This document shows, in pieces, positions 36,774-46,421 of a stretch of DNA of 64,000 nt. Location of the stretch: positions 977,307 through 1,041,306 of the forward strand of contig NZ_AZSJ01000003.1 of NCBI RefSeq assembly GCF_000516555.1, in the 5' to 3' direction. The stretch is from Afipia sp. P52-10. Its GTDB lineage: Bacteria > Pseudomonadota > Alphaproteobacteria > Rhizobiales > Xanthobacteraceae. How positions within the stretch are numbered: position 1 is the stretch's first letter; each line of letters begins with the position of its first letter. Below the pieces are notes generated by a model, which saw only the letters and a program-made list of their open reading frames with translations, was not told the origin of the DNA and ran no database searches. The translations under genes were made by a program, and so were the position numbers.

Positions 36774-38084
36774 ATGAGCCAACCGCCCGTCTACACTCAG
36801 CCCAACCTGCTGCGCTTCATCATTACGCGGATGCTGATCGTGCTGGCGATGCAGGTGCAGGCGGTCGCGCTCGGCTGGTTCGTGTACGCGCAGACCGGCA
36901 GCGCCTTCAGCCTCGGCCTGATCGGCCTCGCCCAGTTCCTGCCCTCCATCCCGCTGCTGGCGATGGCCGGTTACGCCGCCGATCACTACGACCGCCGCAA
37001 GGTGGTGATGCTGTCGCAGGCCGCGCAGGCGATCGGCGCGCTCGGGCTTTATGCCTGTATCCATGCCGCGCCGGACCGGATGCTGCCGATTTATTTGATG
37101 GCGATGCTGATCTCCGGCGCCCGCTCGTTCTCGCTGCCCGCCACCGCATCGCTGCTGCCGAACATCGTGCCGCGTGCCCAGTTTCCGCAGGCCGTCGCGT
37201 TCTCGTCGTCCTCGATGCAGTTCGCTGCGATGGTCGGACCGGCGATCGGCGGCTTCGCTTATGCCCTGATCGCCCAAGACATCTTCCTCGCGCTGGTCGC
37301 GCTGCCGGCGACCGCGTCGCTGCTGATCCTCACCGTGAAGGCGCCACCTGCGGTGGTGCAGGCCGACACCGGCTCTGCCTGGAAGAAGGCTGTCGCCGGC
37401 TTCGTCTATGTGCGCGGCAACCCGATCATCCTCGGCGCGATGTCGCTCGACCTGTTCGCCGTGCTGCTCGGCGGTGTCACCGCGACCTTGCCGATCTTCG
37501 CGCAGGATATCCTCAAGGTCGGGCCTACAGAGCTCGGCATCCTGCGCAGCGGGCCAACCTTCGGCGCGCTGATCGTTGGACTGGGGCTGACATATTTGCC
37601 GGTCAGCCGCCGCGCCGGCATCACCATGCTGGCGTCCGTGGCGGTGTTCGGCGTCGCGACCATCGCCTTTGGCCTCTCGACCCATTTCTGGCTGTCGCTC
37701 GCAGCGCTGATCGTCATCGGCGGCTCCGACATGGTGAGCCTCGTGATCCGCCAGACCATGATCCAGGTGGCGACGCCGGACGACATGCGCGGCCGCGTCA
37801 GTGCGGTGAATTCGGTGTTCGTCGGCGCCTCCAACCAGCTCGGCAGCTTCGAGGCGGGCACGATGGCAAGCCTGTTCGGCGCGGCACCCGCGGCCGTGAT
37901 CGGCGGCGTCGGCACGCTGCTGGTGGTCGCGGCGGTGTCACATCTGTTTCCGAAGCTGCGCGATGCAGATCGGCTGCATGGCAGCGACCAGGCCGTCGCC
38001 GCCGCGCAGCAAGACGAGATCGACGCCGCCGCCGGCGAATCGCCGGCCCTTGCGCCGACACAAGCCGGGTTACCAAACCGATAA
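36774..38084 (+). CDS. MFS transporter (EntS-like, MFS_3)
   Basis: This 436-residue major facilitator has about 12 membrane segments. AGYAADHYDRRKVVMLSQ is the loop 2-3 motif A, and PDDMRGRVSAVNSVFVGASNQLG is typical of the EntS/MFS_3 exporters. The ATG at 36774 follows a poor ribosome site; the upstream frame to 36720 is unlikely. It faces away from the enoyl-CoA hydratase and precedes the DUF35/thiolase genes by 180 bases. Substrate is unknown. Confidence 0.88.
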   Translation: MSQPPVYTQPNLLRFIITRMLIVLAMQVQAVALGWFVYAQTGSAFSLGLIGLAQFLPSIPLLAMAGYAADHYDRRKVVMLSQAAQAIGALGLYACIHAAPDRMLPIYLMAMLISGARSFSLPATASLLPNIVPRAQFPQAVAFSSSSMQFAAMVGPAIGGFAYALIAQDIFLALVALPATASLLILTVKAPPAVVQADTGSAWKKAVAGFVYVRGNPIILGAMSLDLFAVLLGGVTATLPIFAQDILKVGPTELGILRSGPTFGALIVGLGLTYLPVSRRAGITMLASVAVFGVATIAFGLSTHFWLSLAALIVIGGSDMVSLVIRQTMIQVATPDDMRGRVSAVNSVFVGASNQLGSFEAGTMASLFGAAPAAVIGGVGTLLVVAAVSHLFPKLRDADRLHGSDQAVAAAQQDEIDAAAGESPALAPTQAGLPNR

Positions 38085-38263
38085 CCGGTTCGCGCCCGAT
38101 ACTGGTTCAGAGATGAAGTCTGCGCATGCGGTGTCTGCGCCACGGGCAGGCCGGGCGGCTGGACCGCGGGCGCCCCACCATAGATAATCGCGCCGACAAG
38201 AACGCCCGTCCGAGCCGTCCGGCTCGCAATCTTCAATCCAAAAAGGCCGAGGAGACTCCATCG

Positions 38264-38674
38264 ATGGCTGAACCACAACGCGCGCGTCCGAAGGCGACGC
38301 CGGAAACCAAGCATTTCTGGGACGGCGTCGATGCGGGCGAGTTGCGCCTGCAGCGCTGCAACAGCTGCTCGAAGACCTATTTCCCGCCGCGTCCGTTCTG
38401 CCCCGCCTGCGGCAACCGCGAAGTCACCGTGTTCAAGGCGTCCGGCAAGGGCTTCCTCTACAGCTACATCATCCACCACCGCCCGGCGCCGGGCTTCACC
38501 CCGCCTTACTCGATCGCCGTGGTCGAGCTCGATGAAGGCCCGCGCATGATGACCAACATCGTCGATTGCCCGCAGACACCCGAGGCGCTGCAGCTCGACA
38601 TGAAGCTCGAGGTCAAGTTCGAGAAGATCGACGACAAGACCACGCTTCCCATGTTCCGTCCGGCGAAAGGCTAA
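38264..38674 (+). CDS. DUF35/Zn-ribbon OB-fold protein (thiolase partner)
   Basis: This 136-residue protein has a rubredoxin-like zinc ribbon (Cys32-x2-Cys35, Cys46-x2-Cys49) and an OB-fold with KGFLYSYIIHHRPAPGF. DUF35 proteins form complexes with thiolase-like lipid-transfer proteins and may bind CoA substrates. It is followed five bases later by such a thiolase. GAGGAGA precedes the ATG at 38264. Confidence 0.92.
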   Translation: MAEPQRARPKATPETKHFWDGVDAGELRLQRCNSCSKTYFPPRPFCPACGNREVTVFKASGKGFLYSYIIHHRPAPGFTPPYSIAVVELDEGPRMMTNIVDCPQTPEALQLDMKLEVKFEKIDDKTTLPMFRPAKG

Positions 38675-38679
38675 GACCC

Positions 38680-39819
38680 ATGCGTAGAAACCAAGTCGCA
38701 GTCGTCGGCGCCGCCGAAACCACCAAGCTCGGCGTCATTCCCGACATGTCGCAGATCCAGCTCCATGCGGATGCTGCGCTGAACGCCATCGCCGATGCGG
38801 GCCTGAAGATCTCCGACATCGACGGCTTCGCCACGGCTGTCGAAACGCCGCAGCAGATCTGCCAGTATCTCGGCATCAAGCCGACCTGGGTCGACGGCAC
38901 CTCGGTCGGCGGCTGCTCGTTCATGCTGCACGTCCGCCATGCGGCGGCGGCGATCGAGGCCGGCCTCTGCAAGACCGTGCTGATCACCCACGCCGAGAGC
39001 GGCAAGTCCAACATCGGCCGCACCCCGCGGATGACCGGCGCCGACAGCCTGAACGGCCAGTTCGAGCTGCCCTATGGCGTCACCACCCCCGCCAGCATGT
39101 TCCCGATCCCGGTGCTGCGCTTCCTCAAGACCTACGGCATCACCCAGGAACAGATGGCGATGGTCTCGGTGGTGCAGCGCGAATGGGCCGGCAAGAACCC
39201 GCGCGCGACCATGAAGGACCCGATCACGGTGGACGACGTGCTCAACTCGCGCATGATCGCCTATCCGATGCGCATCCTGCAGTGCTGCCTCGTCACCGAC
39301 GGTGGCGGCGCGCTGATCCTGACCAGCGCCGATCGCGCCAAGGACTTCCCGAACAAGCCGGTCTACATCCTCGGCACCGGCGAGAGCGTGGAAACCCCGA
39401 TGGTCAGCCAGATGGAGACCTTCAACTCCTCGCGCGCGTTCAAAGTGGCAGGCCCGCTCGCCTTCCAGGAAGCCGGCATCACCCACAAGGACGTCGATCA
39501 CCTGATGATCTACGACGCCTTCGCCCACCTGCCACTGTATGGCCTCGGTGACCTCGGCTTCATGCCGTATGAGGAAACCGGCAAGTTCATCGCCGACGGC
39601 AACACCCGCCCCGGCGGCAAGCTGCCGCTGAACACCAACGGCGGCGGCCTCTCCTACATGCACTCGGGCATGTACGGCATGTACGCGCTACAGGAGAGCG
39701 TGCGGCAGATGCGCGGAACGGCACCGGCTCAGGTTCCCAACGCGAAAATCTCGGTCTGTCACGGCGTCGGCGGCATGTTCGCCGCCTCCGGCACGATCAT
39801 CTTCACCAACCAGCGCTGA
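38680..39819 (+). CDS. Thiolase-family protein (lipid-transfer/SCP-x type)
   Basis: This 379-residue thiolase-fold protein is partnered with the upstream DUF35 gene. GTSVGGCSFMLHVRHAAAAI aligns with the nucleophile region, NTNGGGLSYMHSGMYGMYAL with the SCP-x-like loop, and CHGVGGMFAASGTIIF with the C-terminal active-site block. It would carry out CoA thiolysis or a retro-aldol cleavage on an acyl-CoA, but a non-catalytic scaffold is possible. The start ATG is at 38680; an upstream open frame overlaps the DUF35 gene and is not used. Confidence 0.88.
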   Translation: MRRNQVAVVGAAETTKLGVIPDMSQIQLHADAALNAIADAGLKISDIDGFATAVETPQQICQYLGIKPTWVDGTSVGGCSFMLHVRHAAAAIEAGLCKTVLITHAESGKSNIGRTPRMTGADSLNGQFELPYGVTTPASMFPIPVLRFLKTYGITQEQMAMVSVVQREWAGKNPRATMKDPITVDDVLNSRMIAYPMRILQCCLVTDGGGALILTSADRAKDFPNKPVYILGTGESVETPMVSQMETFNSSRAFKVAGPLAFQEAGITHKDVDHLMIYDAFAHLPLYGLGDLGFMPYEETGKFIADGNTRPGGKLPLNTNGGGLSYMHSGMYGMYALQESVRQMRGTAPAQVPNAKISVCHGVGGMFAASGTIIFTNQR

Positions 39820-39831
39820 GCGCGGCCTAGC

Positions 39832-39859
39832 AAAAAGGGGAGCTCCGGCTCCCCTTTTT
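39832..39859 (+). terminator. Terminator after the thiolase gene
   Basis: AAAAAGGGGAGC pairs with GCTCCCCTTTTT (39832-39859), a 12-base stem with a T-run: a textbook intrinsic terminator. Confidence 0.9.
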
Positions 39860-39893
39860 CTTGTCCTGGTTTTCCCGCCCAGACGGCGACGCC

Positions 39894-39925
39894 CCCGGAG
39901 CACCAACTCCGGGCTTTCTTTTTCA
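39894..39925 (+). terminator. Second tandem terminator
   Basis: CCCGGAG (39894-39900), loop CACCAA, CTCCGGG (39907-39913), followed by CTTTCTTTTTC. This second hairpin backs up the first about 35 bases downstream. Confidence 0.8.
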
Positions 39926-39930
39926 GGGCC

Positions 39931-39980
39931 GATGTCCGAAAAGTGGGGCTTCCATAGAAACGTCATGCGGAAAGCATGAT
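39931..39980. repeat. Remnant of the dispersed GATCCGAAAA-type repeat
   Basis: GATGTCCGAAAAGTGGGG and the flanking GCGGAAAGCATGATTC resemble the repeat family seen at 35581, 46422 and 63392, but are truncated. Confidence 0.5.
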
Positions 39981-40002
39981 TCAACAAGAGGAATTCAGCA
40001 CG

Positions 40003-41199
40003 ATGGCCGAGGGGCTATTTGCGGGACTGAAGGTGATCGACTGCGCGAGCTTCATCGCCGCGCCTGCAGCCGCAACGGTGCTGGCCGACTTCGGCGCCGA
40101 CGTCATCAAGATCGAACCGCCCGGCGAGGGCGATCTCTATCGCAGCCTGCACGTCCGCCCCGGCTCGCCCAAGGCCGACCGCGACTATGCCTGGATCCTC
40201 GACTCGCGCAACAAGCGCGGCCTCTCCCTCGACCTGAAATCCGAACACGGCCAGGAGGTTCTGCGACGGCTGGTCGCAACCGCCGACGTGTTCATCACCA
40301 ACATGCCGTTTCCGGTGCGGCGCAAGCTGAAGACCGCCTACGAGGACCTTGCGCCGCTGAATCCGCGGCTGATCTACGCCTCGTTCACCGCCTACGGCGA
40401 GACCGGCCCGGAAGCCGAGAAGACCGGTTTCGACTCCACCGCCTACTGGGCGCGCTCCGGCCTGATGGACATGGTACGGCCGGATGGTGAGGCCGCACCG
40501 GCGCGTTCGACCCCCGGCATGGGCGACCATCCGAGCGCGATGGCGCTCTACGGCGCGATCATGACCGGGCTCTACCGCCGCGAGAAGACCGGCAAGGGCG
40601 GCCTCGTCGCCTCCTCGCTGGTGCAGAACGGGCTGTGGTCGAACAGCTACTTCGTGCAAGCCGCGCTGATCAATGCGCAGTTTCCGCCGCGCCCGCCGCG
40701 GACCCACGTCCTCAACCCGTTGAGCAACTCCTACCGCTGCAAGGACGGCCGCTGGTTCATCCTGTCGATGGTCAACGAGGCGCGGCAGTATGCGCCGTTC
40801 ATGACGGCGATCGGGCTCGGCGATCTGGTCGAGCGCTACGCCGTGCAGGCCGACCGACAGAAGCATTCGCCGGAGCTGGTCGAGATCTTCGACAAGCTGT
40901 TCGCCAAGAAGACCCTCGAGGAGTGGCGGACCATCCTCGACGCGGCCGGCATTACCTTCGGCATCGTCAACACGCTCGACGATCTGCGGCATGACGAGCA
41001 GGCGCGCTATGCCGGCGCCATCGTCCCGTTCGCCGACGGCTCGGGCGAAACCGTCTCAAGCCCGTTCAGCGTTGCCGGCGAGACCAAACGGCCTCCGGGC
41101 AAAGCCCCCAATGTCGGCGAACACAGCGAGCAGATCCTGCGCGAATACGGCTACAGCGATGCCGAGATCGGCAAGCTGCGCAGCATGAAGATCGTCTGA
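40003..41199 (+). CDS. Class III CoA-transferase 1
   Basis: This 398-residue member of the CaiB/BaiF family moves CoA between acyl groups. FAGLKVIDCASFIAAPAAATVLADFGADVIKIEPPGEGD is split across residues 5-42, and the catalytic aspartate lies in PGMGDHPSAMALYGA. It has VFITNMP and RNKRGLSLDLKSE as in the family. AGAGGAA precedes the ATG at 40003. A close paralogue lies immediately downstream, so the pair may be a duplicated or hetero-oligomeric transferase. The CoA donor and acceptor are not deducible. Confidence 0.92.
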   Translation: MAEGLFAGLKVIDCASFIAAPAAATVLADFGADVIKIEPPGEGDLYRSLHVRPGSPKADRDYAWILDSRNKRGLSLDLKSEHGQEVLRRLVATADVFITNMPFPVRRKLKTAYEDLAPLNPRLIYASFTAYGETGPEAEKTGFDSTAYWARSGLMDMVRPDGEAAPARSTPGMGDHPSAMALYGAIMTGLYRREKTGKGGLVASSLVQNGLWSNSYFVQAALINAQFPPRPPRTHVLNPLSNSYRCKDGRWFILSMVNEARQYAPFMTAIGLGDLVERYAVQADRQKHSPELVEIFDKLFAKKTLEEWRTILDAAGITFGIVNTLDDLRHDEQARYAGAIVPFADGSGETVSSPFSVAGETKRPPGKAPNVGEHSEQILREYGYSDAEIGKLRSMKIV

Positions 41200-41284
41200 C
41201 GGCTGCCGCTTCCCAACCCCGGCAGGGCCGCATCGCACCCTGCCGACAAGACCCATGACAATACGCCAGAAGGAACAAGAAGAA

Positions 41285-42490
41285 ATGGCTGATCCACTGT
41301 TCGCAGGTCTCAAGGTCATCGACTGCGCGAGCTTCATCGCTGCCCCCGCCGCCGCCACCGTGCTGTCCGACTTCGGCGCCGACGTCATCAAGATCGAGCC
41401 GCCGGGCGAAGGCGACGGCTATCGCACGCTGCATGCACGCCCCGGCGCGCCGGAAGCCAAGGTCGATTACGCCTGGATGCACGGCGCACGCAACAAGCGC
41501 GGCATCGCGCTGAACCTGAAGTCCGAGCAGGGGCTCGAAGCGCTGTACCGGCTGGTGGACAAGGCCGACGTGTTCGTCACCAACCTGCCGCTGCCCGTGC
41601 GCCGCCGTATGAAGATCTCCTACGAGGATCTGAGCGCCCGCAATCCCCGGCTGATCTATGCCTCGTTTACCGCCTATGGCGAGGAAGGCGCCGAGGCCGA
41701 CAAGACCGGCTTCGACTCCACCGCCTATTGGGCACGCTCCGGCCTGATGGACCAGGTGCGCCCCGACTCGAGCTCGCCGCCCGCGCGCGCGGTGGCCGGC
41801 ATGGGCGATCACCCGTCAGGCATCGCGCTCTATGCGGCGATCGTCACCGGCCTCTACCGCCGTCAGCTGACCGGCAAGGGTGGGCTCGTCTCCTCCTCGC
41901 TGCTGGCGAACGGGCTGTGGACCAACTCGTTCCTGGTGCAGGCGCGGCTGGTCGGCGCGGAAATTCCGCTGCGGCCGAAGCGCTCGGAGTCCGACAGCGC
42001 CATGAGCAACGTCTATCGCACCCGCGATGACCGCTGGTTCAACCTGGCGATGGTCAACGACATCAAACAGTATCCGATCCTGGTCGAGGCGCTCGGCCGG
42101 CCGGAGCTTGCGACCGACCCGCGCTTCGACACCCGCGAGAACCGTCGCGCCAACGGCCGCGCCCTGCTCGCCATCCTGGACGAGGAGTTCGCCAAGCACG
42201 ACCTGACCGATCTGCGCAAACTGCTGGACGCCGCCGGTATCACCTTCGGTTTCGTCGGCACCATCGACGAAACGCTGAGCGACCAGCAGATGCGCGACGC
42301 CGGTGCGATCGTGCCGATGGCCGACGGCAACGGCGAGATCGTCTCGAGCCCGTTCCAGGTGGAAGGCGCACCGAAAACCGCACCGCGCCGCGCGCCTGCG
42401 CTCGGCCAGCACACCGACGAGGTGCTGGCCGAGTATGGCTACAGCGCCGCGGAGATCAAGGCGATGCGCGAGGCGCGCGCGATCGCCTGA
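41285..42490 (+). CDS. Class III CoA-transferase 2
   Basis: This 401-residue paralogue of the upstream CoA-transferase shares the N-terminal block almost exactly (LFAGLKVIDCASFIAAP). VAGMGDHPSGIALYAAI holds the catalytic Asp. Variation is greatest in the middle (residues 185-260), where the acyl pocket lies, suggesting a different substrate range. AAGGAA lies upstream of the ATG. The 86-base gap to copy 1 holds no terminator, so they are probably co-transcribed. Confidence 0.92.
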   Translation: MADPLFAGLKVIDCASFIAAPAAATVLSDFGADVIKIEPPGEGDGYRTLHARPGAPEAKVDYAWMHGARNKRGIALNLKSEQGLEALYRLVDKADVFVTNLPLPVRRRMKISYEDLSARNPRLIYASFTAYGEEGAEADKTGFDSTAYWARSGLMDQVRPDSSSPPARAVAGMGDHPSGIALYAAIVTGLYRRQLTGKGGLVSSSLLANGLWTNSFLVQARLVGAEIPLRPKRSESDSAMSNVYRTRDDRWFNLAMVNDIKQYPILVEALGRPELATDPRFDTRENRRANGRALLAILDEEFAKHDLTDLRKLLDAAGITFGFVGTIDETLSDQQMRDAGAIVPMADGNGEIVSSPFQVEGAPKTAPRRAPALGQHTDEVLAEYGYSAAEIKAMREARAIA

Positions 42491-42795
42491 GGGCGGAGCC
42501 CCTCTCGCAATGCGATATCGCTTCCGGACCCAGCGCCGGAAGCGCGACGCATGTGGAACGACAGTCGTTTCGCTCTCGTGTCCGATGCGCCCGGCGGCAT
42601 TGCTGCATTGACGCAGCGTTCGTTGTCTAAAATCTCCGAGCATGGTGTGCTTCGCAGGCGTTCGCACGCAACAGGCGAACGCCTGGGCATGGTCCGGCAG
42701 GGGGAACACCCGAAGGCAAGCGTGCACCGATAACGATCAATCACCGCCCGGCGCAGAAAGCCGAGGCGCAGCGAGGGGAGCGCGCCGGCGCGGGC
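42491..42795. other. Intergenic region with a long hairpin
   Basis: The gap contains a perfect 11-base inverted repeat CAGGCGTTCGC (42655-42665)/GCGAACGCCTG (42675-42685) and, before it, TTCCGG-rich palindromic DNA near 42520-42560 (CTTCCGG/CCGGAAG). No gene or promoter is supported. Confidence 0.5.
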
Positions 42796-43956
42796 ATGAA
42801 CTACCGATTCGTCCTTCCCATGATGGCGACCGCGTTCTTCGAACTGTCGGTCGTCTCGATCGTCCGCGTCACCACGTCCTATCGCGCCATCGAACTCGGC
42901 CTGTCCGCCGCCTGGATCGGCATCATCACCGCCGCATTTGCCGTCTTTCCCGTGCTGCTCGCCCTGAAGGTCGGGCGCGCGATCGATCGCGGCAACGACA
43001 TCCTGATGGTCCGCGCCGGCACGGCGATGCTGGTGGTCGCCTGCGCGGGCGTCGCCATGCTGCCTTCGATCGCCATGCTGCTGCTGTTCACCGCGGTCCT
43101 CGGCATCGGCCACCTGCTGCTGTCGATCGGCGTGCAGGTGCTGTGCGCACAACAGCCCGGTCCCGGCGTGATGGAGCGCATGCTTGGCAACTACATGATC
43201 GCCACCGCCGTCGGCCAGGGAGCGGGCCCCGCGGTGGTCGGATGGATGGGCGGCTCGGCCGCGATCCCGCCGACGCAGCCGCTGTTCTGGATCGCGCTCG
43301 GCACCGCCGTCCTCGCCTTCCTCTCCAGCCTGCTGCTGCAATCCGGCCTCGACCGCACGCCGCAGGCCGAGGGCGGCAAGCCGACGCCGGTGCGCGACAT
43401 CATCCGCAGCCCGGGCTTTGCCGTCATCTTCTTCGTCAGCGTCGTGACCGTGGTGGCTCAGGACCTGATCGTCGTCTACCTGCCGCTGCTCGGCACCGAG
43501 CGCAACATCGCGGTCGACGTGATCGGGTCGCTGCTGGCGGTGCGCGCCTTCTCCGCCGTGCTGTCGCGGCTGTTCTTCGCAAGACTCAGCGCCCTGCTCG
43601 GCAGCACCCGGCTGATGGTGGCCAGCACCGTCGCCGGCGCGCTGGCGTTCGTCTGTCTCGCCGCGCCATTCCCTGTCGCCTCCATGTATGCCTCGATCGC
43701 CATCGTCGGCGGCGCGCTCGGCATCGCCGTCACCACAGCGATCTCCAGCCTGCTGGCGCTGGTCGGCAGCGAGGTCCGCGGCACTGCGAACTCGCTCCGC
43801 ACCGGCGGCACCCGCCTCGGCCAGGTGGTGATCCCGTTCCTGGCCGGTATTCTCGCCACCGCCGCCGGCGTCGCCAGCGTGTTCATCGTCATCGGCGCGA
43901 GCCTGGCGATGGCTGCGACCGCCGTGCAGTTCATCCGTCCGCGCTCGACGAGTTGA
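42796..43956 (+). CDS. MFS transporter
   Basis: This 386-residue polytopic major facilitator has about 12 hydrophobic segments, with the motif-A-like loop LKVGRAIDRGNDILMVR between helices 2 and 3 and LRTGGTRLGQVVIPFLAG in the C-terminal half. Not obviously related to the EntS-like carrier at 36.8 kb. Downstream genes are a hydroxypyruvate-isomerase-like protein and an amidase, so it may export or import a related organic acid. Substrate is unknown. Confidence 0.85.
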   Translation: MNYRFVLPMMATAFFELSVVSIVRVTTSYRAIELGLSAAWIGIITAAFAVFPVLLALKVGRAIDRGNDILMVRAGTAMLVVACAGVAMLPSIAMLLLFTAVLGIGHLLLSIGVQVLCAQQPGPGVMERMLGNYMIATAVGQGAGPAVVGWMGGSAAIPPTQPLFWIALGTAVLAFLSSLLLQSGLDRTPQAEGGKPTPVRDIIRSPGFAVIFFVSVVTVVAQDLIVVYLPLLGTERNIAVDVIGSLLAVRAFSAVLSRLFFARLSALLGSTRLMVASTVAGALAFVCLAAPFPVASMYASIAIVGGALGIAVTTAISSLLALVGSEVRGTANSLRTGGTRLGQVVIPFLAGILATAAGVASVFIVIGASLAMAATAVQFIRPRSTS

Positions 43957-44043
43957 CAAGGCGCCCTCCGATTCGTCACCTTTCGCGTTGCTCAGGCACG
44001 GTCTGATCACACGAACAGGGACGCACTTTTGGAACGCGCCTGA

Positions 44044-44826
44044 ATGCCCCGCTTCGCCGCCAATCTGACGTTGATGTTCAACGAGGTGCCGCTGCTCGAA
44101 CGGTTCGAGGCGGCGGCGCAGGCGGGCTTTCGCGCGGTGGAGGTGCTGTTTCCCTACGAGGCGCCACCGGCTGCGATCGCCGAAGCCCTGCGGCGCAACG
44201 ACCTGACGCCCGCGCTGTTCAACATGGCGCCCGGCGACTATGAGGCCGGCGAACGCGGCCTCGCCTGCCTCCCCGGCCGCTTCAGCGAATTCCAACACGC
44301 GGTCGACACCGCACTGCTCTACGCGCACGCGACCGGCGTCCGCCGCTTTCACCTGATGGCCGGCAAGGGTGACCGCAACGATCCCGACGCGGTGGCCGCC
44401 TACTGCAAGTCCGTCGCCTATGCGGCCGAGACGCTGACCCGCGAGCACATCGAGATCCTGCTGGAGCCGATCAACAGCCGCGACATGCCGGGATACTTCC
44501 TCAACGATTTCGGCTTCGCCGAGGATCTAATCCACGAGCTGGCGCTGCCGAACGTGAAGCTGCAATTCGACATTTACCATCGCCAGATCATGCACGGCGA
44601 CGTCACCACCGCACTGCGGCGGCTGATGCCGATCATCGGCCACATCCAGATCGCGAGTGTGCCGTCGCGGCACGAACCGGATCGCGGCGAGCTCAACTAT
44701 CCGTTCCTGTTCGACGAACTCGACCGGCTCGGCTATCGCGGCTTCGTCGGCTGCGAGTATCGCCCACGCAAGGACACGCTGGACGGGCTCGACTGGTTCC
44801 TTCCCTACAAGGGCAAGCTGGCCTAA
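44044..44826 (+). CDS. Hydroxypyruvate isomerase-like TIM-barrel protein (Hyi/OtnI family)
   Basis: This 260-residue sugar-phosphate-isomerase-like enzyme has MPRFAANLTLMFNEVPLLERFEAAAQAGF, VEVLFPY, the metal Glu in ILLEPINSRDMPGYF, QFDIYHRQIMHGD, HIQIASVPSRHEPD and GCEYRP. These are the standard Hyi motifs. It isomerises hydroxypyruvate and tartronate semialdehyde, or 2-oxo-tetronates for OtnI. No glyoxylate carboligase or tetronate kinase is nearby, so its role is not fixed by context. Confidence 0.9.
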   Translation: MPRFAANLTLMFNEVPLLERFEAAAQAGFRAVEVLFPYEAPPAAIAEALRRNDLTPALFNMAPGDYEAGERGLACLPGRFSEFQHAVDTALLYAHATGVRRFHLMAGKGDRNDPDAVAAYCKSVAYAAETLTREHIEILLEPINSRDMPGYFLNDFGFAEDLIHELALPNVKLQFDIYHRQIMHGDVTTALRRLMPIIGHIQIASVPSRHEPDRGELNYPFLFDELDRLGYRGFVGCEYRPRKDTLDGLDWFLPYKGKLA

Positions 44827-44866
44827 GCGGCCGCACTGTGCTCTGCTGTCGCAAGGGAGGGCTCTC

Positions 44867-46354
44867 ATGACGTCTCATAACACCCAGCGGACCATGGCGT
44901 CTGCATCCGCTCCCACGATCTCCGACATCGTGATGATGGATGCGCTGCCGCTCGGCCAGGCGCTGCGCGCACGCAGGCTTTCCTGCGTCGAAGTGATGAA
45001 CGCCTATCTCGATCATATCGAGCGCTTCAACCCTACAGTTAACGCCATCATCTCGCTGCGCGAACGCAAGGACCTGATCGCGGAAGCAGGCCAACGTGAC
45101 GACCAGTTCCGGCGCGGCGAGGACATGGGCCCGCTGCACGGCATGCCGCAGGCGATCAAGGATCTCGCCGCCACCAAGGGCTTGCGCACCACGCAAGGCT
45201 CACCGATCTTCAAGGACACGGTGCCTAGCGCCGATGCGCTGTTCGTCGAACGCATGCGCAAGGCTGGCGCGATCATCATCGGCAAGACCAACACGCCGGA
45301 ATTCGGCCTCGGCTCGCAGACCTACAATCCGGTGTTCGGCGCAACCGGCAACGCCTACGACCCGACCAAGACTTCCGGCGGATCGAGCGGCGGCGCTGCG
45401 GTCGCGCTGGCGCTGCGCATGCTGCCGGTCGCCGATGGTGGCGATCATGCTGGCTCGCTGCGCAACCCGGCGGCCTTCAACAACGTGCTCGGCTTCCGTA
45501 CCTCGTTCGGGCGGGTCCCGCAAAGTGGAGACGATGTGTTTCTGCCGGGCTTGAGCGTGACCGGTCCGATGGCGCGCACCACCGCCGACCTGCAGATGCT
45601 GCTCGCGGTGCAGTCCGGCTACGATGACCGCGTGCCGCTGTCGATCGGCGATCCGCACAGCTACGAAACCCCGCCGCTCACGGGCACCATGAAAGGAAAG
45701 CGGCTCGGCTGGATCGGCGACTTCGGCGGTCACCTGCCGATGGAGGCCGGCGTGCTCGACCTATGCCGCGCCGCGCTGCGCACGTTCGAGACTATGGGAT
45801 GCATCGTCGAGGAAGTGACGCCGGACTTCGACCCGGAGACGATCTGGAAGGCATGGCTGGTGTTGCGGGCCTGGCTGCAGGGATCGAGACTGAACGCCGC
45901 CTATGACAACCCGGCGACGCGTCACCTGCTGAAGCCGGAAGCGCAATGGGAAGTCGAGCAAGGCAAAAAGCTCTCCGCCTTCGACATCATGGCGGCCTCG
46001 ACCACGCGCAGCGCCTGGTATCAGGTGGTCCGCTCGCTGTTCCAGCACTACGACTACCTGCTGCTACCAAGTGCCCAGGTGTTTCCATTCGCGAAGGACA
46101 CGCACTGGCCGAAAGAGATCGCCGGCAAGCGTATGGACACCTATCACCGCTGGATGGAGGTGGTGATCCCGGTCACCATGTCCGGCTGTCCAGCGATTAG
46201 CGTGCCGGTCGGCTTCAATGCCGCCGGATTGCCGATGGGCATGCAGATCGTCGGCCCCAATCGCGCCGAGCATGCGGTGCTGCAACTCGCCCACGCCTAT
46301 GAACTGGCGACCGGCTGGACCTCGAAAGTTCGTCCGCCGCTGCTCACGGCCTAG
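44867..46354 (+). CDS. Amidase signature family hydrolase
   Basis: This 495-residue amidase has the Ser-cisSer-Lys triad: Lys in AIKDLAATKG, the glycine-rich GGSSGGAAVA, and the nucleophile loop DHAGSLRNPA. It hydrolyses an amide to acid and ammonia in the cytosol; the aryl or acyl substrate is unknown. The ATG at 44867 has AGGGAGG upstream; the frame is open earlier inside the Hyi-like gene but without similarity. The 40-base gap to Hyi suggests co-transcription. Confidence 0.9.
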   Translation: MTSHNTQRTMASASAPTISDIVMMDALPLGQALRARRLSCVEVMNAYLDHIERFNPTVNAIISLRERKDLIAEAGQRDDQFRRGEDMGPLHGMPQAIKDLAATKGLRTTQGSPIFKDTVPSADALFVERMRKAGAIIIGKTNTPEFGLGSQTYNPVFGATGNAYDPTKTSGGSSGGAAVALALRMLPVADGGDHAGSLRNPAAFNNVLGFRTSFGRVPQSGDDVFLPGLSVTGPMARTTADLQMLLAVQSGYDDRVPLSIGDPHSYETPPLTGTMKGKRLGWIGDFGGHLPMEAGVLDLCRAALRTFETMGCIVEEVTPDFDPETIWKAWLVLRAWLQGSRLNAAYDNPATRHLLKPEAQWEVEQGKKLSAFDIMAASTTRSAWYQVVRSLFQHYDYLLLPSAQVFPFAKDTHWPKEIAGKRMDTYHRWMEVVIPVTMSGCPAISVPVGFNAAGLPMGMQIVGPNRAEHAVLQLAHAYELATGWTSKVRPPLLTA

Positions 46355-46421
46355 CGAGCAGGCCTCTTGAACAATCTCTTGAACAATCTCTCGGGTCATT
46401 CTTTCGGCATGGTCTCTGCCG

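Noticed and set aside
42439-44448. 669-codon minus-strand open frame
   Set aside because: It spans the antisense of the MFS and Hyi-like genes and an intergenic gap. It has low-complexity Asp/His/Arg-rich composition and no family similarity.
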